Shown here: positions 7,692 to 15,634 of the stretch, piece after piece
Numbering within the stretch: position 1 is the first letter of the stretch
How the letters are laid out: each line of letters opens with the position of its first letter
Source of the DNA: Fischerella sp. PCC 9605
GTDB lineage: Bacteria > Cyanobacteriota > Cyanobacteriia > Cyanobacteriales > Nostocaceae
Length of the DNA stretch: 64,000 nt
Assembly (NCBI RefSeq): GCF_000517105.1
Contig: NZ_KI912150.1
Location: 188,096-252,095 of the forward strand
Direction: 5' to 3'
The notes under the pieces: generated by a model
The model's database searches: none
What the model saw: only the letters and a program-made list of their open reading frames with translations
What the model was told of the DNA's origin: nothing
Made by a program: the position numbers and the translations under genes

Positions 7692-10016
7692 ATGTATAGA
7701 CCGTTCCGAACAGCTGCGGTTCTCGGTGCAGGAGTAATGGGAAGCCAAATAGCGGCCCACCTCGCTAATGCAGGGCTGACCGTGCATTTGCTCGACATTC
7801 CTGCAAACAGCGCTAATAAAAACGAACTGGTCGAAACAGCATTCAAAAAAGCCTTAAAGCAGTCACCGCCAATATTCTTTACAGAAAAGACTGCCCGTCG
7901 TGTGATTCTGGGCAACTTTGACGAGCATTTTCAGCGTATTGCTGATGTTGACTGGGTAATTGAAGCGGTAGTGGAAAATCTGAGAATCAAGCAGCAGTTG
8001 ATGGCACGTGTAGAAAGCGTTATTCGCGATCGGGCTGTGGTATCTACTAATACTAGTGGCTTGCCCATTCACTTAATTGCTCAAGGACGCTCTGAGTCCT
8101 TCTGCAAAAGGTTTTTAGGTACTCACTTTTTCAATCCACCCCGCTATTTGAAGTTGCTGGAAGTTATCCCTACAACAGACACAGCGACAGAAATTATCAA
8201 AAGGATGCAGTGGTTCGCAAGGCTACACTTAGGCAAAGGAGTAGTAGTAGCAAAGGACACACCAAACTTTATCGCCAATCGGATCGGCACTTATGCGATC
8301 ATGCTTGGTTTGCGGGCGTTAACCGAGCATGGATATACGATTGAGGAAATTGACACCCTGACAGGAACGCTTGTGGGACGACCGAAGTCAGCCACATTCC
8401 GGACGGCGGATTTAGTGGGACTAGATACGCTGATGTATGTAGCAGAGAATATCTATCCAGCGATTCCCCACGATGAAAACCGTGAAATCTTCCACGTTCC
8501 CCCACTACTTCGCAAACTAGTAGAAACTGGGGCATTAGGCGCAAAGACAGGTCAAGGATTTTACAAAAAGCAAGGCAAGGAAATTTTTTCCATCAATCCC
8601 GTCACACTGGTTTATGAGCCAGCCAAGCCTTTGCATTTAGGGGATATTGAGGTAATAGAGAAAATACCCGATTTGGGCGATCGCTTGCGAGCTCTTTATC
8701 AAGACAAAGGTCGTGCAGGCACTTTCTTCCGGGAATTTATCTTAAACTTGCTGGGGTACAGTGCCCGTCGCATTCCTGAGATTGCCGACAGTCCTATTGA
8801 GATTGACCAAGCAATGCGCTGGGGATTTGGTTGGGAACTCGGCCCGTTTGAAATTTGGGATGCCCTTGGGTTTGAGACTGTCTTGGCAGATATGAAAACC
8901 GCCAATATTCCGGTGGCGGAGTGGGTGAAGAAAGATGGGGAGATGGGGAGATGGGGAGATGGGAGGAATGAAAGTATTCTCATGTCTCCTTCAACTCCAC
9001 TAGATGAAATTAACTTGGCTACGTTGAAGGCAGATCCTAAAAATACGCTGTGGCAAAATCCCGAAGCGGCGTTGTTAGATTTAGGAGATGGGGTAGGCTT
9101 GTATGAATTTCGCTCCAAAGGTAATACCCTCAGCTTAAAGGTGGTGGATGGCTTAGCAGAAGTGCTAGATATCCTCGAAACTGGCGATTTGCAAGGATTG
9201 GTGATAGGTAACAGCGGCGCGAATTTTTCTGCTGGGGCAAATCTGGCGGAAATGGCGATGCTGGCACAGTCAGGAAATATCCAAGCCATAGCCAACCTCA
9301 TTGTTAAGTTTCAGTCATTAATGCAACGAATTCACTACTTCCCGAAACCAATTGTTGCCGCTATTAATGGGCGTGTGCTGGGAGGCGGTTGTGAATTAGT
9401 CATGGCTTGTCCGCAGGTCGTAGCAGCGGCGGAAACTTACATAGGACTGGTAGAACTCGGTGTGGGGTTGATTCCTGGTGCTGGCGGCCTGATGCGGATG
9501 GTAACTTGGGCAGCCGATCGAGCAGCAACAGAATCACCCCATCATATCCAACCCTTCCTGCAAAAGGCATTTGAAACCATTGGTATGGCAAAAGTTGCCA
9601 ATAGTGCCTACGAAGCGCAAGAATTTGGCTACCTCGCACCCACAACCAAAATTGTGATGAATAGCGATCGCCGCTTGTATGTCGCCAAAGAGGAAGTGCT
9701 ACGTTTAGAACAAGAAGGTTACGCACCACTACCTGAGCGCAACGCGATTATGGTGCTGGGTCGTCCAGCGCGGGCAATGCTAGAACACGCCGCCTACATC
9801 ATGTATCAGGGAGGTTACATCAGCGAATACGACCGCTTCCTTGCCAGCCGCTTAGCCTATGTCATGACTGGTGGGGAACTAACCGTACCTAGCCTGGTGG
9901 ATGAAAACTACTTATTGCAATTGGAACGGGAGACCTTCTTACCACTTTTGAGTCAACCAAAAACACAAGAGCGAATTGCTCACATGCTCAAGACGAAAAA
10001 GCCACTTAGGAATTAA
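7692..10016 (+). CDS. 3-hydroxyacyl-CoA dehydrogenase / enoyl-CoA hydratase fusion (FadN/FadB-like)
   Basis: A 774-residue bifunctional beta-oxidation enzyme. The N-terminal half is an NAD-dependent 3-hydroxyacyl-CoA dehydrogenase: Rossmann motif GAGVMG (residues 12-17), NTSGLPI, GTHFFNPPRYL and KDTPNFIANRIG, followed by a second 3HCDH C-terminal-type domain. The crotonase domain is C-terminal (about 480-690), with SAGANLAEM, the oxyanion-forming GRVLGGGCELVMACP and ELGVGLIPGAGG. This order is that of Bacillus FadN, not E. coli FadB. The linker contains an AGATGGGG repeat expansion (8933-8964). The start at 7692 is preferred because upstream in-frame codons are duplicated repeat DNA. It sits 115 bp before the thiolase gene. 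Confidence 0.92.
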   Translation: MYRPFRTAAVLGAGVMGSQIAAHLANAGLTVHLLDIPANSANKNELVETAFKKALKQSPPIFFTEKTARRVILGNFDEHFQRIADVDWVIEAVVENLRIKQQLMARVESVIRDRAVVSTNTSGLPIHLIAQGRSESFCKRFLGTHFFNPPRYLKLLEVIPTTDTATEIIKRMQWFARLHLGKGVVVAKDTPNFIANRIGTYAIMLGLRALTEHGYTIEEIDTLTGTLVGRPKSATFRTADLVGLDTLMYVAENIYPAIPHDENREIFHVPPLLRKLVETGALGAKTGQGFYKKQGKEIFSINPVTLVYEPAKPLHLGDIEVIEKIPDLGDRLRALYQDKGRAGTFFREFILNLLGYSARRIPEIADSPIEIDQAMRWGFGWELGPFEIWDALGFETVLADMKTANIPVAEWVKKDGEMGRWGDGRNESILMSPSTPLDEINLATLKADPKNTLWQNPEAALLDLGDGVGLYEFRSKGNTLSLKVVDGLAEVLDILETGDLQGLVIGNSGANFSAGANLAEMAMLAQSGNIQAIANLIVKFQSLMQRIHYFPKPIVAAINGRVLGGGCELVMACPQVVAAAETYIGLVELGVGLIPGAGGLMRMVTWAADRAATESPHHIQPFLQKAFETIGMAKVANSAYEAQEFGYLAPTTKIVMNSDRRLYVAKEEVLRLEQEGYAPLPERNAIMVLGRPARAMLEHAAYIMYQGGYISEYDRFLASRLAYVMTGGELTVPSLVDENYLLQLERETFLPLLSQPKTQERIAHMLKTKKPLRN
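8933..8964 (+). repeat. Octanucleotide repeat within coding sequence
   Basis: Four units of AGATGGGG (the last is AGATGGGA) lie in frame between the dehydrogenase and crotonase halves of the fusion protein, giving a Gly/Asp/Trp-rich linker. Confidence 0.9.
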
Positions 10017-10131
10017 GAGTGGGGGAGAGGGGGAGAGGGAGAGGGGGGGACAGAGAATTGTTAACTTACCTCCCTACAACCGTGCTTCTTATCCCAGTCA
10101 ACACTTCAAAACCCACATTTGGTAAATACCT

Positions 10132-11349
10132 ATGAAAGAAGCCTATATTGTCAGCAGCGTTAGGACTGCTGTTGGAAAAGCCCCACGGGGCACACTACGT
10201 AATATGCGCCCGGATGATATGGGAGCTGTTGTCACTAAAGCAGCGATCGCACGAGTCAAAGGTCTTGAGCCAGTGCACATAGATGATGTTATCTTTGGTT
10301 GTGCGTTTCCGGAAGCAGAACAGGGATTCAATTTGGGACGGGCGATCGCACTGCGAGCGGGATTACCTGATTCTGTCGCAGGTTGCACCGTTAACCGCTT
10401 TTGTGCTTCCGGGGTTCAGACTATCGCAATGGCAAACCAGGCGATTATGGCAGGACAAGCAGAAGTCATTGTTGCGGGTGGAGCCGAATCAATGAGTTTG
10501 ATTCCGATGGGAGGACATTTTTTGGCTCCTAACCCAGAAATGATGGTGGAGACTCCCAACGCCTACACTACGATGGGCATTACAGCGGAAAACGTGATGC
10601 AGAGTTACCAAATTTCCCGTGAAGAGCAAGATGTCTTTGCCCTGCGATCGCACCAAAAAGCATTAGCTGCAATTGCCCAAGGTCGGTTTGCCGAAGAAAT
10701 TATACCCCTAACGGTGCGAGAAACATTATATGAAATTATACCCCTAACGGTGCGAGAAACATTATATATCGATGGCAAACCACAGACGGTAGAAAAAGTT
10801 TTCCAGGTAGATGAAGGCCCGCGTCCCGATACTAGCTTAGAAGCTTTAGCTAAGTTGCAGCCTGCGTTTCGCATGGGTGGTACAGTCACGGCGGGTAACT
10901 CATCACAAATGTCAGATGGTGCAGCGGCGACGGTGGTGATGAGCGATCGCATGGTCAAGGAACTCGGCGTACAACCTCTGGGACGAATGTTAGGGTACGC
11001 TGTGGCTGGTGTACCACCAGAAATTATGGGTATCGGCCCAACAGAAGCAGTACCCAAGGTACTGAAGCAAGTAGGACTGACTTTGGATGATATCGGACTG
11101 ATTGAACTAAACGAAGCCTTTGCCGCCCAAAGCCTTGCCGTGATTCGCAAACTTGGTCTGAATGAAGAAATTGTGAATGTAAATGGAGGTGCGATCGCCC
11201 TTGGGCATCCTTTGGGTTGCACGGGTGCGAAACTCACAGCCACGATCTTTCATGAAATGAAACGACGTGGTGTCCGCTATGGTCTGGTGACGATGTGCGT
11301 TGGTGGCGGAATGGGAGCAGCAGCGGTGTTTGAGAATTTGATGGTTTGA
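10132..11349 (+). CDS. fadA: Acetyl-CoA acyltransferase (3-ketoacyl-CoA thiolase)
   Basis: A 405-residue thiolase catalysing the last step of beta-oxidation. Catalytic residues are visible: nucleophile Cys91 in [10 protein letters not shown], His359 in [10 protein letters not shown] and the acid/base Cys389 in [10 protein letters not shown]. It lies between the dehydrogenase/hydratase fusion and FadE, so a degradative role is more likely than PHB synthesis. A perfect 36-bp tandem duplication (10696-10767) adds a second copy of [12 protein letters not shown], in the surface-loop region after the first domain; the enzyme is otherwise normal in length and may remain active. Confidence 0.94.
   Translation: MKEAYIVSSVRTAVGKAPRGTLRNMRPDDMGAVVTKAAIARVKGLEPVHIDDVIFGCAFPEAEQGFNLGRAIALRAGLPDSVAGCTVNRFCASGVQTIAMANQAIMAGQAEVIVAGGAESMSLIPMGGHFLAPNPEMMVETPNAYTTMGITAENVMQSYQISREEQDVFALRSHQKALAAIAQGRFAEEIIPLTVRETLYEIIPLTVRETLYIDGKPQTVEKVFQVDEGPRPDTSLEALAKLQPAFRMGGTVTAGNSSQMSDGAAATVVMSDRMVKELGVQPLGRMLGYAVAGVPPEIMGIGPTEAVPKVLKQVGLTLDDIGLIELNEAFAAQSLAVIRKLGLNEEIVNVNGGAIALGHPLGCTGAKLTATIFHEMKRRGVRYGLVTMCVGGGMGAAAVFENLMV
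10696..10767 (+). repeat. Perfect 36-bp in-frame tandem duplication in the thiolase gene
   Basis: 10696-10731 and 10732-10767 are identical and encode [12 protein letters not shown] twice. Identity at synonymous positions indicates a recent event. Confidence 0.96.
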
Positions 11350-11353
11350 AAAT

Positions 11354-11413
11354 ACTTGGTGTCTTGGTGCCTTGGTGGTTAAAGATTTTTTAACCACCAA
11401 GACACTAAGACAC
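11354..11413. repeat. Hairpin-forming CTTGGTGTCTTGGTG repeat
   Basis: CTTGGTGTCTTGGTGCCTTGG and TTAAAGATTTTTTAA are followed by the complementary ACCACCAAGACACTAAGACA. It can form a long imperfect hairpin between the thiolase and FadE genes. Related copies lie near 30551 and 46155. Confidence 0.8.
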
Positions 11414-11474
11414 AAAGAGATTCATGCGTTTTGATTTACGCAGTTCGTGACAACTATTTAGTTAGGGTAAAGCT

Positions 11475-13934
11475 ATGATTAACCTCCTCTACCCAGCGAT
11501 TATTACTCCCACGTTGATATTTCTGTTCCTATTGCTGGGTTACATCGGTGTGCCATTGTGGGCATGGTCGCTTTATTTTGCAACAGTACTGGTAGCAAGC
11601 AATGCACCGCTTTGGATTTGGATACTGTTCGGTACGGTAGCTATCGTGTTGAATATACCGTTTTTGCGGAAAACATTAATCACTTCACCACTAATTTACG
11701 GTATAAAAAAATTCAATATCTTACCAAAAATTTCTGATACCGAACGGGCAGCGATTGAAGCGGGGACTGTTTGGGTAGATGGCGAGTTCTTTTCTGGTAA
11801 ACCAAATTTCCAACGCATGAACAGCGAACCTTATCCTCAGGTTACACCAGAACTTCAGGCATTTCTGGATGGCCCAGTAGAGCAAGTTTGTCGCATGGCA
11901 AGTGATTGGGAAATTTACCGACGTAAGGATTTACCACCCGAAGTGTGGGATTATCTCAAACAAGAGCGCTTCTTCGGGATGATGATTCCTAAAGAGTATG
12001 GTGGTTTGGGCTTTTCCAACTTCGCCTACAGTACCGTGATGACAAAGTTAGCGTCGCGTTCTTTCACCCATATCGCTACTGTTGGCGTCACAAATTCCTT
12101 GGGGCCGGCTAAGCTGTTGCTGCGTTATGGTACGCCGGAACAGAAAAATTATTATTTACCACGCCTAGCAAGGGGAGAAGAAATTCCTTGTTTTGCGCTA
12201 ACCGAACCGAATGCTGGGTCAGATGCGGCAAGTATTACGTCGGAAGGCATAGTGTTTAAGGGTGAAGATGGCAAGCTTTATCTACGTTTGAATTGGAAGA
12301 AACGTTATATCACCTTGGGTGCGATCGCCACTCTCCTCGGACTAGCTTTTAGACTGCGCGACCCGGAAAATCACTTAGGCAAAGGAGAAAATGTAGGTAT
12401 TACATGCGCTCTAATTCATACTGATACACCTGGTGTAGTGTTGAACAAACGCCACGATCCAATGGGCGTACCTTTCTACAATTCCCCCACGGAAGGACAT
12501 GATGTAGTTGTCTCTATTGACCAGATTATTGGTGGTGTAGAACAGGCTGGCCAGGGTTGGAAAATGCTTATGCAGACCTTGGCGGCAGGTCGAGGTATCA
12601 GTTTTCCTGCTAGCTGTACGGGAGTTGGCAAACTAGTAGCAAGAGTTACAGGCGCTCATGCTACGGTGCGGCAGCAATTTGGTTTGCCCATCGGTCGTTT
12701 TGAGGGGATTGAGGAACCCCTGGCGCGGATTGGCGGTTTGACTTACTTAATGGAAGCAGCGCGCGTTTATACCTGCGGTGCGGTAGATAAGGGTGAACAG
12801 CCTGCGGTAATTTCTGCGATCGCCAAATACAATCTGACAGAACTCTCGCGCAAAATCATCAATGATGGTATGGATATTGTGGGAGGTGCGGGAATTTGTC
12901 GAGGGCCGAGAAACCTATTGGCAAATATTTATACAGCTACTCCTATTTCTATTACCGTTGAAGGGGCGAATATCCTCACCCGCACGATGATGATTTTTGG
13001 TCAGGGGGCGATTCGCTGTCATCCCTTTGTCTATAAAGAAATTGCCGCCCTTAATCAGTCGGATGTCAGCGCCTTTGATAGTGCTTTTTGGAATCACATC
13101 GGCTTGATGGTGCGTAATGGTTTCCGCGCGTTTCTCCTCAATATTTCCCGTGGGTATTTGGCTTTGTCTCCGGTCAAAGGAGCGACAGCTAGATACTACC
13201 GCAAACTGGAGTGGGCATCTGCAACTTTTGCCTTTCTTACCGACCTTGCTCTCTTCAGCTTTGGTGGTACGCTGAAGCGACGGGAAAAGTTGACCGGACG
13301 GTTTGCTGATATTCTGTCATGGATGTATCTGGGAACTGCTACCCTGCGTCGCTTTGAGGCGGAAGGTTGCTTACCAGAAGATTTGCCCTTTGTTCACTGG
13401 GCAATGCAATATGCCTTTGCTCAAATTCAGCAAGGCTTTGAGGGTATTTTCAGTAATATGTCTATGCCAGTACTTGCTTGGTGGTGGCGACTAAATCCGA
13501 TTGGCATCTTGCCTAGTGACCAACTTGGTAGCGAAGTTGCCCACAGCCTCCAAACTCCAGGACAGTTACGAGACAGACTCACCGCAAATATTTATATTCC
13601 TGCTGCTGTGGATGAAGCATTAGGGCGCTTGGAACGTGCTTTCCTTTTATCATCCCAAGTTGAGCCTATTCTCAAATCTATCAAAGCTGCCAGTCGTGTC
13701 GGTAAGCTGCCACAGCAAAGACCAGAAAAGCTAGTTGCAGCAGCACTAGAAGCAGGGGTGATTAGTTCCGAAGAGGCTGAAATAATTCGCGAGGCAGAGT
13801 CTGTTCGCAATGATGCGATTCAAGTGGATGCGTTTACGTTGGAGGAGTATCAGCTAGAAGGTAAGAGATTTTTTGAACGAACCACAAGGGACAGGAAGGA
13901 AGAAATGGGCGATTTTGTAGCGGTAAGGGAGTAA
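11475..13934 (+). CDS. fadE: Acyl-CoA dehydrogenase, FadE family
   Basis: An 819-residue protein, close to E. coli FadE (about 814) and far longer than soluble acyl-CoA dehydrogenases. Two to three hydrophobic helices at the N-terminus (residues about 5-80) suggest membrane attachment. The FAD/acyl-CoA core follows, with MMIPKEYGGLGFS, CFALTEPNAGSDAAS and VEGANILTRTMMIFGQGA, where the Glu is the expected catalytic base region. A FadE-type C-terminal extension completes it. It would carry out the first oxidation of acyl-CoA. It follows the thiolase by 125 bp on the same strand. Confidence 0.93.
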   Translation: MINLLYPAIITPTLIFLFLLLGYIGVPLWAWSLYFATVLVASNAPLWIWILFGTVAIVLNIPFLRKTLITSPLIYGIKKFNILPKISDTERAAIEAGTVWVDGEFFSGKPNFQRMNSEPYPQVTPELQAFLDGPVEQVCRMASDWEIYRRKDLPPEVWDYLKQERFFGMMIPKEYGGLGFSNFAYSTVMTKLASRSFTHIATVGVTNSLGPAKLLLRYGTPEQKNYYLPRLARGEEIPCFALTEPNAGSDAASITSEGIVFKGEDGKLYLRLNWKKRYITLGAIATLLGLAFRLRDPENHLGKGENVGITCALIHTDTPGVVLNKRHDPMGVPFYNSPTEGHDVVVSIDQIIGGVEQAGQGWKMLMQTLAAGRGISFPASCTGVGKLVARVTGAHATVRQQFGLPIGRFEGIEEPLARIGGLTYLMEAARVYTCGAVDKGEQPAVISAIAKYNLTELSRKIINDGMDIVGGAGICRGPRNLLANIYTATPISITVEGANILTRTMMIFGQGAIRCHPFVYKEIAALNQSDVSAFDSAFWNHIGLMVRNGFRAFLLNISRGYLALSPVKGATARYYRKLEWASATFAFLTDLALFSFGGTLKRREKLTGRFADILSWMYLGTATLRRFEAEGCLPEDLPFVHWAMQYAFAQIQQGFEGIFSNMSMPVLAWWWRLNPIGILPSDQLGSEVAHSLQTPGQLRDRLTANIYIPAAVDEALGRLERAFLLSSQVEPILKSIKAASRVGKLPQQRPEKLVAAALEAGVISSEEAEIIREAESVRNDAIQVDAFTLEEYQLEGKRFFERTTRDRKEEMGDFVAVRE

Positions 13935-14193
13935 GTCCTTTAGGCGCAGTAGCGTCTTCGCGTAAGGGTGGCGCTACAAACCGATAAAATCAATTCAGAC
14001 AATCACCTCTTGGTCAGGAGCATCGGTTACAACGGGGATAAAAGCTGAATTTTTCCCTACATTCACAGTAATGCCGCCCTAAAGGATGCCAATGTGCATC
14101 TATGCGGAAGTCAAAATTCCTTTTTCCCAGCTTTTGACCTCTTAACTATGGTCGATTTATTTCCGTCATCTTGTACTAGATAGCACACAAAAT
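13935..14193. other. Intergenic region with possible gene remnant
   Basis: A degenerate GCG-rich palindromic repeat lies at 13936-13976. On the minus strand about 14010-14115, both of two overlapping frames look protein-like (one contains GGITVNVGKN, the other HWHPLGRHYC), suggesting a decayed gene fragment, but neither forms an intact ORF. Confidence 0.35.
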
Positions 14194-14736
14194 TCACTGA
14201 ATAGGACTGAACTCACGAACGGTAATCTTTTGGTCAATAAAGCCAACAGCCGTACACATTCTCCCTGGAAATATGTCATTCAAAGAATTGAAATATAACC
14301 AGCGCTTTTCTGGTTGTAATCTAATTTCAACTTGACGCGGATATCCAAATTGATCGTCATAAATGGCATCTACGCCCAACGGGCCATCACACGCACATCC
14401 ATTGGGCCCGCATTCCTTGCCGCCTGCCTTTGATTCAATTTGGTTGAATAAGTCGGTAATAGTCTGTACGGGTATTGTTGAGCAAGTATTTTTGCGGACA
14501 GCAACCACCTTTTCATTCTTAATTTCCACCTCTTGCTGACAATTGAGGTGGAAATAGTTAATACTCAAACGGTAATGCTCTACAGCCTGCGTAACCCACT
14601 TTTGCTTTGCTGCTGCTAGTTGATTAGTAGAAGAATTAAATAACAATACGCGATCGCCATACAGTGCAAGACCACTAATTGCGAATAATATTACAATAGC
14701 CAGCCATTGCAGGCGCGATTGATTGATCACAGCCAT
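14194..14736 (-). CDS. DUF6174-like small exported or membrane-anchored protein
   Basis: A 180-residue protein with one N-terminal hydrophobic helix (about residues 10-32). The mature part has a YRLSINYFHLNCQQEVEI element, four cysteines around KECGPNGCACDGP, and a VDAIYDDQFGYPRQVEIRL strand pair. These resemble DUF6174 proteins, whose function is unknown. It is transcribed away from a repeat-rich stretch; a terminator-ended candidate RNA lies about 35 bp upstream of its ATG (14774-14912), raising the possibility of control by attenuation. Family assignment is from motif memory only. Confidence 0.7.
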   Translation of the reverse strand: MAVINQSRLQWLAIVILFAISGLALYGDRVLLFNSSTNQLAAAKQKWVTQAVEHYRLSINYFHLNCQQEVEIKNEKVVAVRKNTCSTIPVQTITDLFNQIESKAGGKECGPNGCACDGPLGVDAIYDDQFGYPRQVEIRLQPEKRWLYFNSLNDIFPGRMCTAVGFIDQKITVREFSPIQ

Positions 14737-14773
14737 ATATTATTAATAAATTTCCAACGGAAGTCACTACATG

Positions 14774-14912
14774 TCAAAAACCCGGTCACAATGACCGAGC
14801 TTTTGATAATGAGCAGTGGGGCTATATTCCCCGAAGGTTAGTTATAAGAAGTTAGTTATAAATCAGTGTTCTGATAAAGACTACCAAGCTTAGGTTATCC
14901 ATTTCGGAAAAA
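14774..14912 (-). ncRNA. Candidate structured RNA, copy 1 (upstream of the DUF6174 gene)
   Basis: On the minus strand this begins TTTTCCGAAAT and ends with a hairpin whose CTCGGTCA and TGACCGGG arms are followed by TTTTT. It shares ordered blocks with 15473-15599: TTTTCCGAAAT, TAGTCTTTATCAGAACA, TATAACTAACCTTCGGGGAA and TATAG, then a terminator hairpin whose stem sequence differs while pairing is kept. This covariation-like pattern favours RNA. It may be a small RNA, or an attenuator for the gene beginning 37 bp further on. I do not recognise the family. Confidence 0.5.
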
Positions 14913-15299
14913 TCAGAACTTTTGTTAGAAAAGCCTAATTCACGTGAATTCACATCTTGCACCAGTTGAACCTGAAGGCAGCAGCCCACCTCCTCGTTAC
15001 CAGGTTCAACTTGATAACGAGAACGAGAACTATAACCTCTGGTTCTTCCAATCACCAGTCCCTAGTAGTTCGCGCCCGGGAACTTGGCGGGGTAAAGGGA
15101 AAGGGGAAAAGAGGAGCCAGCGCGTTGCTTTTCCACGCGTTGTAGCGACTGGCGTGAAAGGTTTTGAATCCCTTTCCCTTTAACCTTTCCCCAGCCCTCA
15201 CAAGCGCATTTTTGGGTTGGCAGACCACTAGTACCTAGCCAGTTCTATGTCTGATAAGTACTTCTTATTAAATTGATCGGTGTTTTTGTGTCAAGTCCT
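14913..15299. other. Intergenic region between candidate RNAs
   Basis: No convincing gene. GTTGAACCTG and CAGGTTCAAC form a 10-bp inverted repeat with a 26-nt loop (about 14966-15011), followed by ATAACGAGAACGAGAACTATAA repeats. Confidence 0.5.
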
Positions 15300-15448
15300 G
15301 TTGACTATTTGTAACAAAATTGTTAACTTTATTTACATAAGGTAACAAAACACAAAAACAAACAAAATTTTTTGATTTCGGTTTTGGTATCTCCCATCGA
15401 CATTTGGATTCCTCATGGTAGCCTCGGTGTTTTTCACCGGGGTTTTTT
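15300..15448 (+). ncRNA. Candidate plus-strand small RNA with promoter and terminator
   Basis: TTGACT (15300) and TAACTT about 17 nt later resemble a sigma-70-type promoter. No ORF with a plausible start follows. The transcript would contain GGTATCTCCCATCG and GGATTCCTCATGG. It ends in a strong hairpin, CCTCGGTG with a five-T loop and CACCGGGG, then six Ts (15422-15448). No family was recognised; it was compared by eye with Yfr1, whose conserved ACUCCUCAC core is absent. Confidence 0.45.
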
Positions 15449-15472
15449 GTTGTTGTGGATAGACTCACTTAC

Positions 15473-15599
15473 CAAAAAACCCAGTCATCAGTGGCTGGGC
15501 TTTGGTAGGGCTATATTCCCCGAAGGTTAGTTATAGAAGTTACATATAAGTCGCTGTTCTGATAAAGACTACAACCCCGGAGTTGGCAATTTCGGAAAA
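15473..15599 (-). ncRNA. Candidate structured RNA, copy 2 (downstream of murJ)
   Basis: Minus-strand sequence homologous in blocks to 14774-14912 and ending in CCCAGCCA-CTGA-TGACTGGG followed by six Ts, a good intrinsic terminator. It starts about 36 bp after the murJ stop, so it could equally be the murJ 3' untranslated region with terminator. The existence of a second copy away from murJ favours an independent element. Confidence 0.5.
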
Positions 15600-15634
15600 G
15601 TAGAATTTATTTTTTAGCGTAGAGCGATCGCACC

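Noticed and set aside
14944-15183. Overlapping ORFs in the murJ-DUF6174 gap
   Set aside because: No domain or start signal; region carries inverted repeats instead.
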